Shown here: positions 16,806 through 24,336 of the stretch, piece by piece
Numbering within the stretch: the first letter of the stretch is position 1
Layout: every line of letters starts with the position of its first letter
NCBI GenBank assembly: GCA_947588975.1
Contig: CANQAF010000005.1
Location: forward strand, 1 to 30,487
Origin: an uncultured Bacilli bacterium
GTDB lineage: Bacteria; Bacillota_I; Bacilli_A; RF39; UBA660
DNA: 30,487 nucleotides
Direction: 5' to 3'
The notes under the pieces: model-generated
What the model was told of the DNA's origin: nothing
The model's input: only the letters and a program-made list of their open reading frames with translations
The model's database searches: none
Made by a program: the position numbers and the translations under genes

Positions 16806-16834
16806 CATAGATATTTCCCGGAAAAACATCTATG
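16806..16834 (-). promoter_or_regulatory. Hairpin with Noc-like palindrome in the comK leader
   Basis: Seven-base arms (CATAGAT / ATCTATG) enclose TATTTCCCGGAAAAAC (16812-16827), which matches the Noc-site consensus at 13 of 16 positions. The inverted repeat lies one base upstream of the comK ribosome binding site. It may act as an RNA hairpin affecting translation or as a protein site on DNA. Confidence 0.45.
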
Positions 16835-16840
16835 TCGATT

Positions 16841-16883
16841 ACTATATATTTAAAAATAGTCGAATTTTGTTGAATTTTGTCAA
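16841..16883 (-). promoter_or_regulatory. Probable promoter region of comK
   Basis: The minus strand shows TTGACA (16878-16883), two tandem copies of CAAAATTC, then a TATAGT -10-like element (16841-16846). TTGACA and TATAGT are too far apart (31 bp) for a normal promoter, and nothing good lies 17 bp after TTGACA. This suggests either a weak or an activator-dependent promoter. One AT-box (AAAATTGTCTTTT) overlaps the dnaN terminator just upstream. Confidence 0.35.
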
Positions 16884-16886
16884 ATA

Positions 16887-16915
16887 TTAAAAAAAAAAGA
16901 CAATTTTGTCTTTTT
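16887..16915 (-). terminator. Terminator of dnaN
   Basis: A 10-bp stem (AAAAAGACAA / TTGTCTTTTT, 2-nt minimum loop) on the minus strand overlaps the dnaN stop and runs into a string of ten T. It separates dnaN from the comK-like gene. Confidence 0.8.
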
Positions 16916-18035
16916 AATATGTACGAATTGGTAAAATTAATTGTTTTAAGTCATCACTTTCTGGATTTTTAATAATAATAGGTTTTATATCTCCATTAAA
17001 TAATAATACAATTTCTTCACTTTCTAATGATTTTAAAGCATCCATCATATATTTTGAACTAAATGCTATTTTAATTTCTTTATCATTATTTTTTGTAACA
17101 TCTATTTTTTCCTCTACATATCCAATTTCTGGAATATTAGAAGATACTATTATTTGATTTCCTTTACTTTCTAATTTTATAGTATTTTTATCTGCTTCAT
17201 TGGTCAATAAAGAAGCACGATCAATTGCATCAAAGAAACTAGATAAATTAACATTTATGTGTAATTCAAATATATCTGGAATTAATTTTGAAGTATCAGG
17301 ATAAGTTCCATTTAATAAACGAGACATCATAATAATAGTTTCAAACTTAAATATAACTTTATTATTAAAAATATGTAATTCTATTTCTTCTTCATCATTA
17401 TTTAAAATTTTTACTAATTCATTTAAATTTCTGGTTGGAATTGTAATATTAATTGTTTCCTCTACTTCTTGATTTAATTGCACTTTCTTTGTTGCAAGAC
17501 GATAAGAATCCGTTGCAGTACATTCCATCATATTTTTTTCTATTTTAATATTAATTCCTGTTAAAATTGGTCTTGATTCTTGTTGAGAAGTAGCAAAAGA
17601 TGTTTGTCTTATTATATTTTTAAATACTTTTTGACTTAATTTAATAGGATTCTTATTCTCACTTAAATCTAAAATTGGAAATTCATCCGCTCTATTACAA
17701 TTTAAATGAAATGAAGAATTATTAGTTGTTATATAAATTTTGTTATCTACTAATTCCTCTATTGTAATAATTGTATTTGGAAGTTTTTTAATAATATCAT
17801 ATATATATCTTCCTGATACAACTATTTCTCCTGCTTTTTCTATTTTTTCAATATCACTACTTGGTATAAAGGTTTTAATAGCAATATCATTATCTGTACT
17901 CATTAAATATAAACCTTCACTTGTTAATTCGAATTTAATACAATTTAATATAGGTATAATATTTTTAGTAGAGATTCCTTTAATAGCATAATTTAAATGT
18001 TCCATTAAAATTTCTTGTTTGATTTCGACTTTCAT
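16914..18035 (-). CDS. dnaN: DNA polymerase III beta sliding clamp
   Basis: DnaN forms the ring-shaped clamp that tethers the replicative polymerase to DNA. The 373-residue length is typical. Recognisable parts are the first domain starting MKVEIKQEILMEHLNYAIKG, the conserved ATDSYRLA motif near residue 175-182, NGTYPDTSKLIP near 240 and the C-terminal PIRTY, which matches the usual P(V/I)R end that forms part of the peptide-binding pocket. AAGGAG precedes the ATG. Its upstream region carries DnaA boxes. Confidence 0.97.
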   Translation of the reverse strand: MKVEIKQEILMEHLNYAIKGISTKNIIPILNCIKFELTSEGLYLMSTDNDIAIKTFIPSSDIEKIEKAGEIVVSGRYIYDIIKKLPNTIITIEELVDNKIYITTNNSSFHLNCNRADEFPILDLSENKNPIKLSQKVFKNIIRQTSFATSQQESRPILTGINIKIEKNMMECTATDSYRLATKKVQLNQEVEETINITIPTRNLNELVKILNNDEEEIELHIFNNKVIFKFETIIMMSRLLNGTYPDTSKLIPDIFELHINVNLSSFFDAIDRASLLTNEADKNTIKLESKGNQIIVSSNIPEIGYVEEKIDVTKNNDKEIKIAFSSKYMMDALKSLESEEIVLLFNGDIKPIIIKNPESDDLKQLILPIRTY

Positions 18036-18079
18036 AAAAAAACTCCTTTATTTTATATATTTTTAATTTTATTATTTTT

Positions 18080-18105
18080 ATTATAGATGTGGAAATTGTG
18101 AATAA
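18080..18105 (-). promoter_or_regulatory. oriC: DnaA boxes over the dnaN promoter (part of oriC)
   Basis: Two adjacent boxes read on the minus strand: TTATTCACA (18097-18105, consensus TTATNCACA) and ATTTCCACA (18088-18096, a near match). A TATAAT -10 element follows two bases later (18080-18085), so the boxes cover its -35 region. The rest of the 142-bp dnaA-dnaN gap is A/T only apart from a few bases, suitable for unwinding. DnaA bound here could both open the origin and control dnaN. Confidence 0.7.
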
Positions 18106-18177
18106 ATAAATTTTTTTGTTATTTTTCAATTAAATTTAAATGTTAAAAAAATGTTAATTTTTAAATATTTTAAACAT

Positions 18178-19530
18178 TTATTTAATTTGATCTATTATTT
18201 TTTGAATTTCTATTTGTAATTCTTGATTTGTTTTCAACTGTTTTTTTATTTTTTCAACAGAATGAATTACAGTAGTATGATCTTTTCCTCCAAATTCCAT
18301 TCCTATTTTAGGTAAAGATTCTTCTAAGACTGTTCTACAAATATACATTGCAATTTGTCTTGGTACTGCAATTTTAGCAACTCTTTTTTTGCTTTTTAAA
18401 TCCTCGATTGTTATATTATAATGATTAGCAACTAATTGTTGAATTTGATCAATTTTGTTTTTTGAAATAATACTTTTCACAAAATAATCTTTTAATGCTT
18501 CAACAGCTAAATCAAGAGTAATATTACTTCCATTCATCATAGTTGCATAAGCCACAACTCTTGTAATTGCTCCTTCCAATTTTCTAATGTCACTTGTACA
18601 ATTACTTGCTATATATTCTTTTACATCTTTTGGAAAATGTTCTGCTAACATATTTCCTTCAATTTTTTTATCAATAATATTCATTCTTAATTCAAAATCA
18701 GGCGGTAAGATATTAATTGTTAAACCCCAATTAAATCTTGTGCGTAAACGATCTTCTAATAATTTTAAATCATCAGGTGAACGATCGGATGAAATAATAA
18801 TTTGTTTATTATTTCCATATAAATCATTAAAAGTATTAAAAAATTCTTGTTGTGTTTGATTTGCATTTCCTAAATATTGAATATCATCAATAATAAGAAC
18901 ATCAATATTTCTATATTTATTTTTAAATATTTCTACACTATCAAAATTATTTCCATCTTTATTTTTTTTATTAATTCCAATAAAATCAGATACAAATTTT
19001 TCACTAGTAACATATAATACATTTTTCTTACTATTTTTAATTATATAATTCCCGATTGCTTGCATTAAATGTGTTTTTCCTAAACCACTATTTCCATATA
19101 TAAATAGAGGATTATACATATAACCAGGATTTTCAGCAACAGCTAAAGCAGTTGCTTGAGCAAATTTATTACTTTGTCCTACTATAAAATTATCAAAAGT
19201 ATATTTAGGATTTAAATTTGTTTCAAAATTAGAATTAGATGGGACTCCTATATTATCGGTATTAATTTCTACATTTTGTTCTACTTCTTCTTTTGTATAA
19301 TATTCAAATTTAAAATTTGTTCCAGCTACTTCTGTAAATAAATCTTCAATCATTTCATTATAATTTTCTTTTAAATTTTTTTTATGAATGTGCATTGGAA
19401 CAATCACTTTCGCTGTATGATCCTGTAATTCATATAATTCCGTTTCTGAAAACCATGTTTCATATGCAATTGGAGATAATTCTTCTTTTACTTTATTAAG
19501 AAAATTATTCCATAGCTTTGCTTTCTCCAC
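18178..19530 (-). CDS. dnaA: Chromosomal replication initiator DnaA
   Basis: DnaA binds DnaA boxes and melts the origin. The 450-residue protein has domain I (MEKAKLWNNFLNKVKEELSP; the WF of ETWFSE near 26), a linker, and the AAA+ domain III that begins with NPKYTFDNFIVGQSN. Walker A is GNSGLGKTH at 146-154 and Walker B VLIIDDIQ at 211-218. Domain IV carries the signature KRVAKIAVPRQIAMYICR and GGKDHTTVIHSVEKI. The start codon is GTG (19528-19530), with GGAGGTG upstream at good spacing. A TACAAT -10-like element at 19562-19567 may be its promoter, but the -35 is poor. Confidence 0.98.
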   Translation of the reverse strand: MEKAKLWNNFLNKVKEELSPIAYETWFSETELYELQDHTAKVIVPMHIHKKNLKENYNEMIEDLFTEVAGTNFKFEYYTKEEVEQNVEINTDNIGVPSNSNFETNLNPKYTFDNFIVGQSNKFAQATALAVAENPGYMYNPLFIYGNSGLGKTHLMQAIGNYIIKNSKKNVLYVTSEKFVSDFIGINKKNKDGNNFDSVEIFKNKYRNIDVLIIDDIQYLGNANQTQQEFFNTFNDLYGNNKQIIISSDRSPDDLKLLEDRLRTRFNWGLTINILPPDFELRMNIIDKKIEGNMLAEHFPKDVKEYIASNCTSDIRKLEGAITRVVAYATMMNGSNITLDLAVEALKDYFVKSIISKNKIDQIQQLVANHYNITIEDLKSKKRVAKIAVPRQIAMYICRTVLEESLPKIGMEFGGKDHTTVIHSVEKIKKQLKTNQELQIEIQKIIDQIK

Positions 19531-19675
19531 AAATTACACCTCCACCCTGATTTACATTTATATTGTACATTATTTTACATTAAAATTAAAGTAAAAAATA
19601 AAAAAAGATTGAAAAATAATAATATCACTTTTTTATTAACATAAAATATTTAAGTAATCAAATAAAAAAATATAT

Positions 19676-19826
19676 TTATCCACAAAATTGTTTAAAAAAT
19701 AATAAACATATAAAAATAAATAAAATAAATATTATTCACATATGTGGAAAAATGAAAAAACAAATAAAAATAAAAATAGTTTATTGTTGATATTTTAGTG
19801 AAATATAAAATCACGATTGTGAATAA
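19676..19826. other. oriC: Origin of replication, dnaA-rpmH side
   Basis: The 374-bp gap between dnaA and rpmH is nearly pure A/T and holds four DnaA boxes: TTATCCACA (19676-19684, plus), TTATTCACA (19732-19740, plus), TTTTCCACA (19743-19751, minus) and TTATTCACA (19818-19826, minus). The middle two face each other two bases apart. With the boxes in the dnaA-dnaN gap this gives the two-part origin known from Bacillus. Gene orientation diverges from this point, leftward and rightward, as expected for bidirectional replication. Confidence 0.85.
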
Positions 19827-19833
19827 AAAAAGT

Positions 19834-19862
19834 TTGACAAATATCTTAATTATATATATAAT
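19834..19862 (+). promoter_or_regulatory. Consensus promoter of rpmH
   Basis: TTGACA (19834-19839), 17 bp, TATAAT (19857-19862): a perfect sigma-A promoter. A DnaA box ends seven bases before the -35, so DnaA could influence this promoter. Confidence 0.9.
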
Positions 19863-19904
19863 GTTAAAAGCAATGCAAAAAATTTATATTACAGGAGGTG
19901 TTTT

Positions 19905-20027
19905 ATGAAAAGAACTTATCAACCAAATAATCGTAAAAGAAGTAAAAAACAAGGTTTTTTTGCACGTATGAAAACTAATATTATCAATAATAGAAGAAGA
20001 AAAGGGCGTAAAGTTTTGTCACATTAA
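19905..20027 (+). CDS. rpmH: Ribosomal protein L34 (short form)
   Basis: The 40-residue protein starts MKRTYQPNNRKRSKKQGF and ends RRRKGRKVLSH, which identifies L34 of the large ribosomal subunit. Typical L34 has 44 residues. Compared with the Bacillus protein, four residues are missing in the otherwise highly conserved middle (the usual KNGRxVLARRR section reads TNIINNRRR here), without any frameshift. AGGAGGTG stands before the ATG. Position between the origin and rnpA is as in nearly all bacteria. Confidence 0.95.
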   Translation: MKRTYQPNNRKRSKKQGFFARMKTNIINNRRRKGRKVLSH

Positions 20028-20031
20028 TAAT

Positions 20032-20057
20032 AACCACTGCATTAACAGTGGTTTTTT
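20032..20057 (+). terminator. Terminator/attenuator between rpmH and rnpA
   Basis: An 8-bp stem AACCACTG / CAGTGGTT with a 6-nt loop followed by six T. It would let most transcripts stop after rpmH and a smaller number continue into rnpA, whose ATG is only about 20 bases further on. Confidence 0.85.
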
Positions 20058-20075
20058 ATTCAAGTAGGTGTTGAA

Positions 20076-20426
20076 ATGAAAAAAATAAATATTATTAAAG
20101 AAAATGAAATATATAATAAAATTATTAAAACAACGAAACCATTTAAATATAAAGATTTTATTATATATATAAAGGAAAAAGAAAATAAACCTTATCAATT
20201 TGGTTTTTCTGTTAGTAAAAAAATAGGAAATGCTGTTACTAGAAATCATATTAAAAGGCAATTAAAAAGTATAATAGATAAAAAGGACTATCAAAATCAC
20301 TTTTATTGTATTATAATGGTAAGGAAGAGTATTTTAGAAAAAAATTATTTTGAAATTGAAAATAATTTATTAGAAGCTTTTTTTAAATTAAATTTAATAA
20401 AGGAGATAAAAGATGAAACAAAATAA
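20076..20426 (+). CDS. rnpA: Ribonuclease P protein component
   Basis: RnpA is the protein subunit of RNase P, which trims 5' leaders of tRNA precursors together with the catalytic RNA. The 116-residue, lysine-rich protein has FGFSVSKKIGNAVTRNHIKR, the family core; the usual RNR motif is RNH here. GTAGGTG precedes the ATG. Its 3' end overlaps the yidC start by 14 bp, so the two are coupled. AT content is very high, with many AAA and ATT codons. Confidence 0.95.
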   Translation: MKKINIIKENEIYNKIIKTTKPFKYKDFIIYIKEKENKPYQFGFSVSKKIGNAVTRNHIKRQLKSIIDKKDYQNHFYCIIMVRKSILEKNYFEIENNLLEAFFKLNLIKEIKDETK

Positions 20427-21363
20427 TAAAATAATAAAAATATTGATTCTATTTATAATGATATTTTCACTTACAGGTTGTACAAAATATTTAAAAATAG
20501 ATGGAAAAACAGTTCAAAATGAAGCAACAGGTCAAAATTTAACTAAAAATATATTATGTAAACCAGAAGGTGAAACATTAAAAATATATGAAGAATATAA
20601 TGAAAAAACACAAAAAGATCAAGTAGAAATTAAAAATTTACCTAAATGTGAAGAATTAAAAATAACAGATGGAAAATATGAAGGAATATGGACTTCAATT
20701 TTTGTAAAACCACTTGCTTGGTTTATTATTCAAATTGGTAAATTAGTAAAAAGTTATGGTTTAGCTCTTATTTTAGCTACTTTAATTATAAGAGGAGTTG
20801 TATGGCCATTTACAAAAAAAACAGCAATGCAATCAGAAAATTTGAAAAAGGCACAACCTGAATTAACAAAAATAGAAAATAAATATAAAAATCGTCAAGA
20901 TCAAGAAGCTATGTTACAAAAATCACAGGAAATGATGATGATTTATAAAAAGTATAATATTAATCCAATGTCTGGTTGTTTATTTTCATTTATACAAATA
21001 CCACTTTTCTTTGCATTTTATGAAGCAATTAGTAGAATTCCCGCAATATTTGAAGAAACATTTTTAGGATTTCAATTAGGTACAAGCCCAGCTATTGCTA
21101 CTTTCCAACATGGACAATATTATTATTTAATATTTATAGTAATTATAGCTTTATCTACTTATTTCTCATTTAAATTAAATAGTGGAGCATCTATGAGCCC
21201 AGAACAACAAAATCAAATGAAAACAATGACAAATATAATGGTTGTTGTTATGACAATTACTGCATTTTCAATTTCTTCAGGAATTGCAATTTATTGGGTA
21301 ACTTCAAGTGTATTTACTATTATTCAAAATTTATTAGTAAAGAGAGGTAAGAAAAATGCTTAA
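20413..21363 (+). CDS. yidC: Membrane protein insertase YidC/OxaA (lipoprotein type)
   Basis: YidC inserts membrane proteins, alone or with SecYEG. The 316-residue protein has a lipoprotein signal peptide with lipobox SLTGC, so Cys23 is the likely lipidated residue, as in Gram-positive YidC/SpoIIIJ. A hydrophilic extracellular part follows, then five membrane-spanning stretches, starting near LAWFIIQIGKLVKSYG. The conserved arginine in the groove is in IIRGVVWPFTKK. A charged cytoplasmic hairpin (about residue 140-178) lies between the first two helices. Near the end IYWVTSSVFTIIQNLLV is typical. It overlaps rnpA at its start and jag at its end by 8 bp. Confidence 0.96.
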   Translation: MKQNNKIIKILILFIMIFSLTGCTKYLKIDGKTVQNEATGQNLTKNILCKPEGETLKIYEEYNEKTQKDQVEIKNLPKCEELKITDGKYEGIWTSIFVKPLAWFIIQIGKLVKSYGLALILATLIIRGVVWPFTKKTAMQSENLKKAQPELTKIENKYKNRQDQEAMLQKSQEMMMIYKKYNINPMSGCLFSFIQIPLFFAFYEAISRIPAIFEETFLGFQLGTSPAIATFQHGQYYYLIFIVIIALSTYFSFKLNSGASMSPEQQNQMKTMTNIMVVVMTITAFSISSGIAIYWVTSSVFTIIQNLLVKRGKKNA

Positions 21364-21970
21364 TATTAATGAATTTGAAGCAAAAACAAAAGAAGAAGCT
21401 TTAGAAAAATGTTTAAATGAATTAAATTGTAAACAAGAAGATTTATTTTTAAGATCTGAATTTATTGAAGGAAAATTATTTAAAGGTTCAAAATATATTG
21501 TTTATGCTTTAAAAAAAGAAGATATTAAAAATTATATAAAAAAATATATAGCAGATTTTTCAAATATGATTCATGTTCCTATCGATTGTGAAATTTTAAT
21601 TAAAGATGAAATATTTCAAGTTACTTTAGTTTCTGATCAAAATGCTATTTTAATAGGAAAAGAAGGTAGAACTTTAAATGCTTTACAATTATTAATCAAA
21701 CAAGCGGTAAAAAAAGAAACCCAATTAAATCTAAAATTAAATATTGACGCATCTAATTATAAATTGAAAAAATTAAAAGCAATTGAAAGACAAATAAAAT
21801 ATATTGCAAAAGAAGTTCAATCTAGTAAAATTGACGTTTCATTAGATCCTATGAATTCTTATGAAAGAAGATTAGTTCATACTTTAATTGATGAATACAA
21901 AAATTTAACGACTGAGAGCATTGGTGAAGGAAAAGATAGACATGTTATTATTAAATATGTAGGGGAATAA
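21356..21970 (+). CDS. jag: RNA-binding protein Jag/KhpB
   Basis: Jag (KhpB) binds RNA and in Gram-positives influences cell-division and elongation proteins, often with KhpA. The 204-residue protein has the Jag N-terminal domain (MLNINEFEAKTKEEALEKCL), a linker, a KH domain with the GxxG loop in LIGKEGRTLNALQ near residue 101-112, and an R3H domain at the end with DPMNSYERRLVHTLI and GKDRHVIIKY. It is the fourth gene of the rpmH-rnpA-yidC-jag operon. Confidence 0.95.
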   Translation: MLNINEFEAKTKEEALEKCLNELNCKQEDLFLRSEFIEGKLFKGSKYIVYALKKEDIKNYIKKYIADFSNMIHVPIDCEILIKDEIFQVTLVSDQNAILIGKEGRTLNALQLLIKQAVKKETQLNLKLNIDASNYKLKKLKAIERQIKYIAKEVQSSKIDVSLDPMNSYERRLVHTLIDEYKNLTTESIGEGKDRHVIIKYVGE

Positions 21971-21980
21971 TCCCTTTTTT
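21961..21980 (+). terminator. Weak terminator after jag
   Basis: GGGGA, a short loop and TCCC followed by six T overlap the jag stop codon. The stem is only four to five base pairs, so termination is probably partial. Confidence 0.5.
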
Positions 21981-21996
21981 CTTTTTTTATAATATA

Positions 21997-22025
21997 TTGA
22001 CACATATTTTATAATCTTATAAAAT
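21997..22025 (+). promoter_or_regulatory. Promoter for the HD-domain gene and mnmE
   Basis: TTGACA (21997-22002), a 17-bp spacer and TAAAAT (22020-22025). A TATAAA two bases earlier is an alternative -10. The HD-domain ATG lies 22 bases downstream of the -10. Confidence 0.65.
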
Positions 22026-22047
22026 GGTAACAGATTGGAGAATTTTT

Positions 22048-22554
22048 ATGTCTTGTAATGAAAAAAATGAATACTATGAAATAGTAAAAGAAATACTAAA
22101 ACATGAAGAATTTCAAAAAAGAAAAACGTATAAACATCATGGTGATATTACAGTATATGATCATAGTTTAGCTGTATCTAAAATAGCATATTCAATTGCT
22201 AAAAAGTTAAATAAAGATTATAAAAGTGCAGCTATTGGAGGACTTTTACATGATTTTTATGATAAGCCATGGCAGGAAAATGTAGAAAAAAAACCTTTTT
22301 TTCAAAAACATGGGTTTGTTCATGCGCGACAAGCTAAAATGAATGCAAATAAATATTTTCCAAGTTTGATGAATGAAAAAATTGATAATATGATTGAAAG
22401 ACATATGTTTCCATTAAATAAAGTTCCTCCTAAGTATGTAGAAAGTTGGATTGTGACATTAGCAGATAAGTATGTATCTTTAGAAGTATTTCTCCATCCA
22501 ACTAAATTATTATTATTGATAGGAATTGGGAAAGGAAGAAAAAATTATGGATGA
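22048..22554 (+). CDS. HD-domain phosphohydrolase family protein
   Basis: A 168-residue protein with an HD metal-binding domain. Candidate ligands are H in TVYDHSLAV (about residue 33-41), the HD pair in GLLHDFYDKPW (about 66-76), H in IERHMFPLN (about 116-124) and D in TLADKYVS (about 138-145). Such proteins hydrolyse phosphoester bonds, often of nucleotides; the substrate here is unknown. An ATG at 22024 would add eight residues but lies in the -10 element, so the ATG at 22048 behind TTGGAG is chosen. The C terminus is hydrophobic then basic (PTKLLLLIGIGKGRKNYG). The stop overlaps mnmE by 8 bp, so both are probably co-expressed. Confidence 0.85.
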   Translation: MSCNEKNEYYEIVKEILKHEEFQKRKTYKHHGDITVYDHSLAVSKIAYSIAKKLNKDYKSAAIGGLLHDFYDKPWQENVEKKPFFQKHGFVHARQAKMNANKYFPSLMNEKIDNMIERHMFPLNKVPPKYVESWIVTLADKYVSLEVFLHPTKLLLLIGIGKGRKNYG

Positions 22555-23905
22555 TACAATTGCTGCTATTTCAACTGCGCCTGGAGTAGGCGCTATTTCT
22601 ATTATTCGTGTCAGTGGAACGAAATCTATTGAAAAAGTAAATTCTATTTTTGAAGGAAAAGATTTAACAAAAGTACCAAGTCATACTATACATTATGGCT
22701 TTATTGTAAATAATACACAAAAAATAGATGAAGTTTTAGTAAGCGTCATGAAAAGCCCCAAAACATTTACGACAGAAGATGTAGTAGAAATTAATTGCCA
22801 TGGAGGAATTTTTACAACAAAAAAAATATTAGAACTATTATTACAAAATGGTGTTCGTTTAGCAGAACCCGGAGAATTTACAAAAAGAGCTTTTTTAAAT
22901 GGAAGAATCGATAAATTAAAAGCTGAAAGTGTTATGGATATTATTTCTGCAAAGACAGATGCAATGAGAGAAATGGCTATAAATCAACTAACAGGAAAAG
23001 TTTCATCATTTATACATAATTTACGTCAAAAAATAATTGAAATTTTGGCAAATATAGAAGTAAATATTGATTATCCAGAATATGAAGATATAGAAGAAAT
23101 GACAATTGAATTATTAAAACCTAGAATGAAAGAAATAGAAGATGAAATTGAGCATATTTTAAAAGAAAGCCAAAACGGGAAAATTATTAAAGAAGGAATT
23201 AAAACCGCAATTATTGGTAGACCTAACGTAGGAAAAAGTAGTTTATTAAATTTATTATTAGATGAAGATAAAGCAATTGTAACAGAAATTGAAGGAACTA
23301 CGCGTGATACAGTAGAAGGAGAAATTATATTAGATGGTTTTTTATTAAATATAATTGACACCGCCGGAATTCGTGAAACAAATGATAAAGTGGAACAAAT
23401 TGGTGTAGAAAAAAGTAAAAAATTGCTTTATCAAGCTGACTTAATTTTATATATGATAAATCAAAATCAACCTTTAAATAAAGAAGATATGGAAATGCTC
23501 GAAAATTTAAAAGATAAAAATCATATTTTAGTTGTTAATAAAATTGATTTACAATCTGTCATAGATTTGTCAAGTTATGAAAAAAATCATCCAATTGTAT
23601 ATATCAGTACATTGGAACAAAAAGGAATTGAAAATTTAACTGAAAAGATAAAAGAAATATTTCAATTAAATAAAATTGATCAAAAAGATTTAACTTATTT
23701 AACGAATGCGAATAATATTGCAATATTAAAAAAAGCATTAGATAAAATCAAAGAAGTTAAGATAGGAATAGAAGAAAATCAACCAATAGATATGATAGAA
23801 ATTGATTTAAAAGAAATTTGGAATTTATTAGGTGAAATTATTGGAGAAACTTATCAAGATGAATTAATTGATCAATTATTTAGTCAATTTTGCTTAGGAA
23901 AATAA
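22547..23905 (+). CDS. mnmE: tRNA modification GTPase MnmE
   Basis: MnmE, with MnmG, installs the carboxymethylaminomethyl group on wobble U34 of tRNAs. The 452-residue protein starts MDDTIAAISTAPGVGAISII. It has the folate-binding N-terminal domain (EINCHGG, EPGEFTKRAFLNGRIDKLKA), and a G domain with GRPNVGKSSL, TTRDT, DTAGIRET and NKID. The C-terminal CxGK motif is FCLGK at the very end. An upstream in-frame ATG at 22526 is rejected because AAAGGAAG lies just before the ATG at 22547. The partner mnmG follows after a 431-bp interruption by a gene on the other strand. Confidence 0.97.
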   Translation: MDDTIAAISTAPGVGAISIIRVSGTKSIEKVNSIFEGKDLTKVPSHTIHYGFIVNNTQKIDEVLVSVMKSPKTFTTEDVVEINCHGGIFTTKKILELLLQNGVRLAEPGEFTKRAFLNGRIDKLKAESVMDIISAKTDAMREMAINQLTGKVSSFIHNLRQKIIEILANIEVNIDYPEYEDIEEMTIELLKPRMKEIEDEIEHILKESQNGKIIKEGIKTAIIGRPNVGKSSLLNLLLDEDKAIVTEIEGTTRDTVEGEIILDGFLLNIIDTAGIRETNDKVEQIGVEKSKKLLYQADLILYMINQNQPLNKEDMEMLENLKDKNHILVVNKIDLQSVIDLSSYEKNHPIVYISTLEQKGIENLTEKIKEIFQLNKIDQKDLTYLTNANNIAILKKALDKIKEVKIGIEENQPIDMIEIDLKEIWNLLGEIIGETYQDELIDQLFSQFCLGK

Positions 23906-23930
23906 AATCAGAATAATTTATTCTGATTTT
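23904..23930. terminator. Bidirectional terminator between mnmE and the minus-strand gene
   Basis: A perfect 12-bp inverted repeat (AAAATCAGAATA / TATTCTGATTTT, 3-nt loop) with T runs in both directions. It covers the stop codons of both converging genes. Confidence 0.85.
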
Positions 23931-24225
23931 TTGTATATTTTTTTCTATCTTCATAATAAGTTCCATTTTTATTTTTTTTCAAATTTCTATATAAATTTTG
24001 ATATCTTATTTGATTTTCTGGTGTTAAATGATCATATTCATATGCAAGTCTATGGTAACTATCACTTATATTTATATTATAATTTAATGGCAAATGATAA
24101 ATAGAGTAAGTACCATCTAATTCTTCTAAAATAAGTAAATGAATTGTCTCATTTTCAATTATATTTCCAATATCACGTAAATATAAAATATTAATTTCTG
24201 ATTGACAGATTTGACTTTTTAACAT
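23908..24225 (-). CDS. Hypothetical protein, 105 aa
   Basis: I do not recognise this protein. The N-terminal half (MLKSQICQSEINILYLRDIG) looks like beta strands with isolated hydrophobic stretches (HLLILEEL, YSIYHLPL). The second half is polar, tyrosine- and asparagine-rich and strongly basic at the end. No signal peptide or membrane segment is evident. The ATG at 24223-24225 is preferred over a GTG three codons upstream, because that GTG lies inside the AAGGTGA ribosome binding site. It has a credible promoter and shares a terminator with mnmE, which supports a real gene. It is the only gene against the replication direction between the origin and noc. Confidence 0.75.
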   Translation of the reverse strand: MLKSQICQSEINILYLRDIGNIIENETIHLLILEELDGTYSIYHLPLNYNINISDSYHRLAYEYDHLTPENQIRYQNLYRNLKKNKNGTYYEDRKKYTKNQNKLF

Positions 24226-24244
24226 ATTTATCACCTTGTATTTT

Positions 24245-24274
24245 ATTATATGAGTTTTAAGAAACTACGTTCAA
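24245..24274 (-). promoter_or_regulatory. Promoter of the 105-aa hypothetical gene
   Basis: Minus strand TTGAAC (24269-24274), 18 bp, TATAAT (24245-24250), about 20 bases before the ATG. Confidence 0.65.
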
Positions 24275-24280
24275 TATACC

Positions 24281-24309
24281 TTGTTTGTTCAATTAAATGA
24301 TAGTATAAT
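24281..24309 (+). promoter_or_regulatory. Promoter of mnmG
   Basis: TTGTTT (24281-24286), 17 bp, TATAAT (24304-24309). It is back-to-back with the minus-strand promoter, the two -35 elements being six bases apart. Confidence 0.75.
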
Positions 24310-24336
24310 AGGAAAAGCAAAAAGGAAGTGATCCAA

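Noticed and set aside
20019..20261. 80-codon minus-strand frame over rpmH/rnpA
   Set aside because: Phe/Ile-rich shadow of AT-rich rnpA coding sequence.
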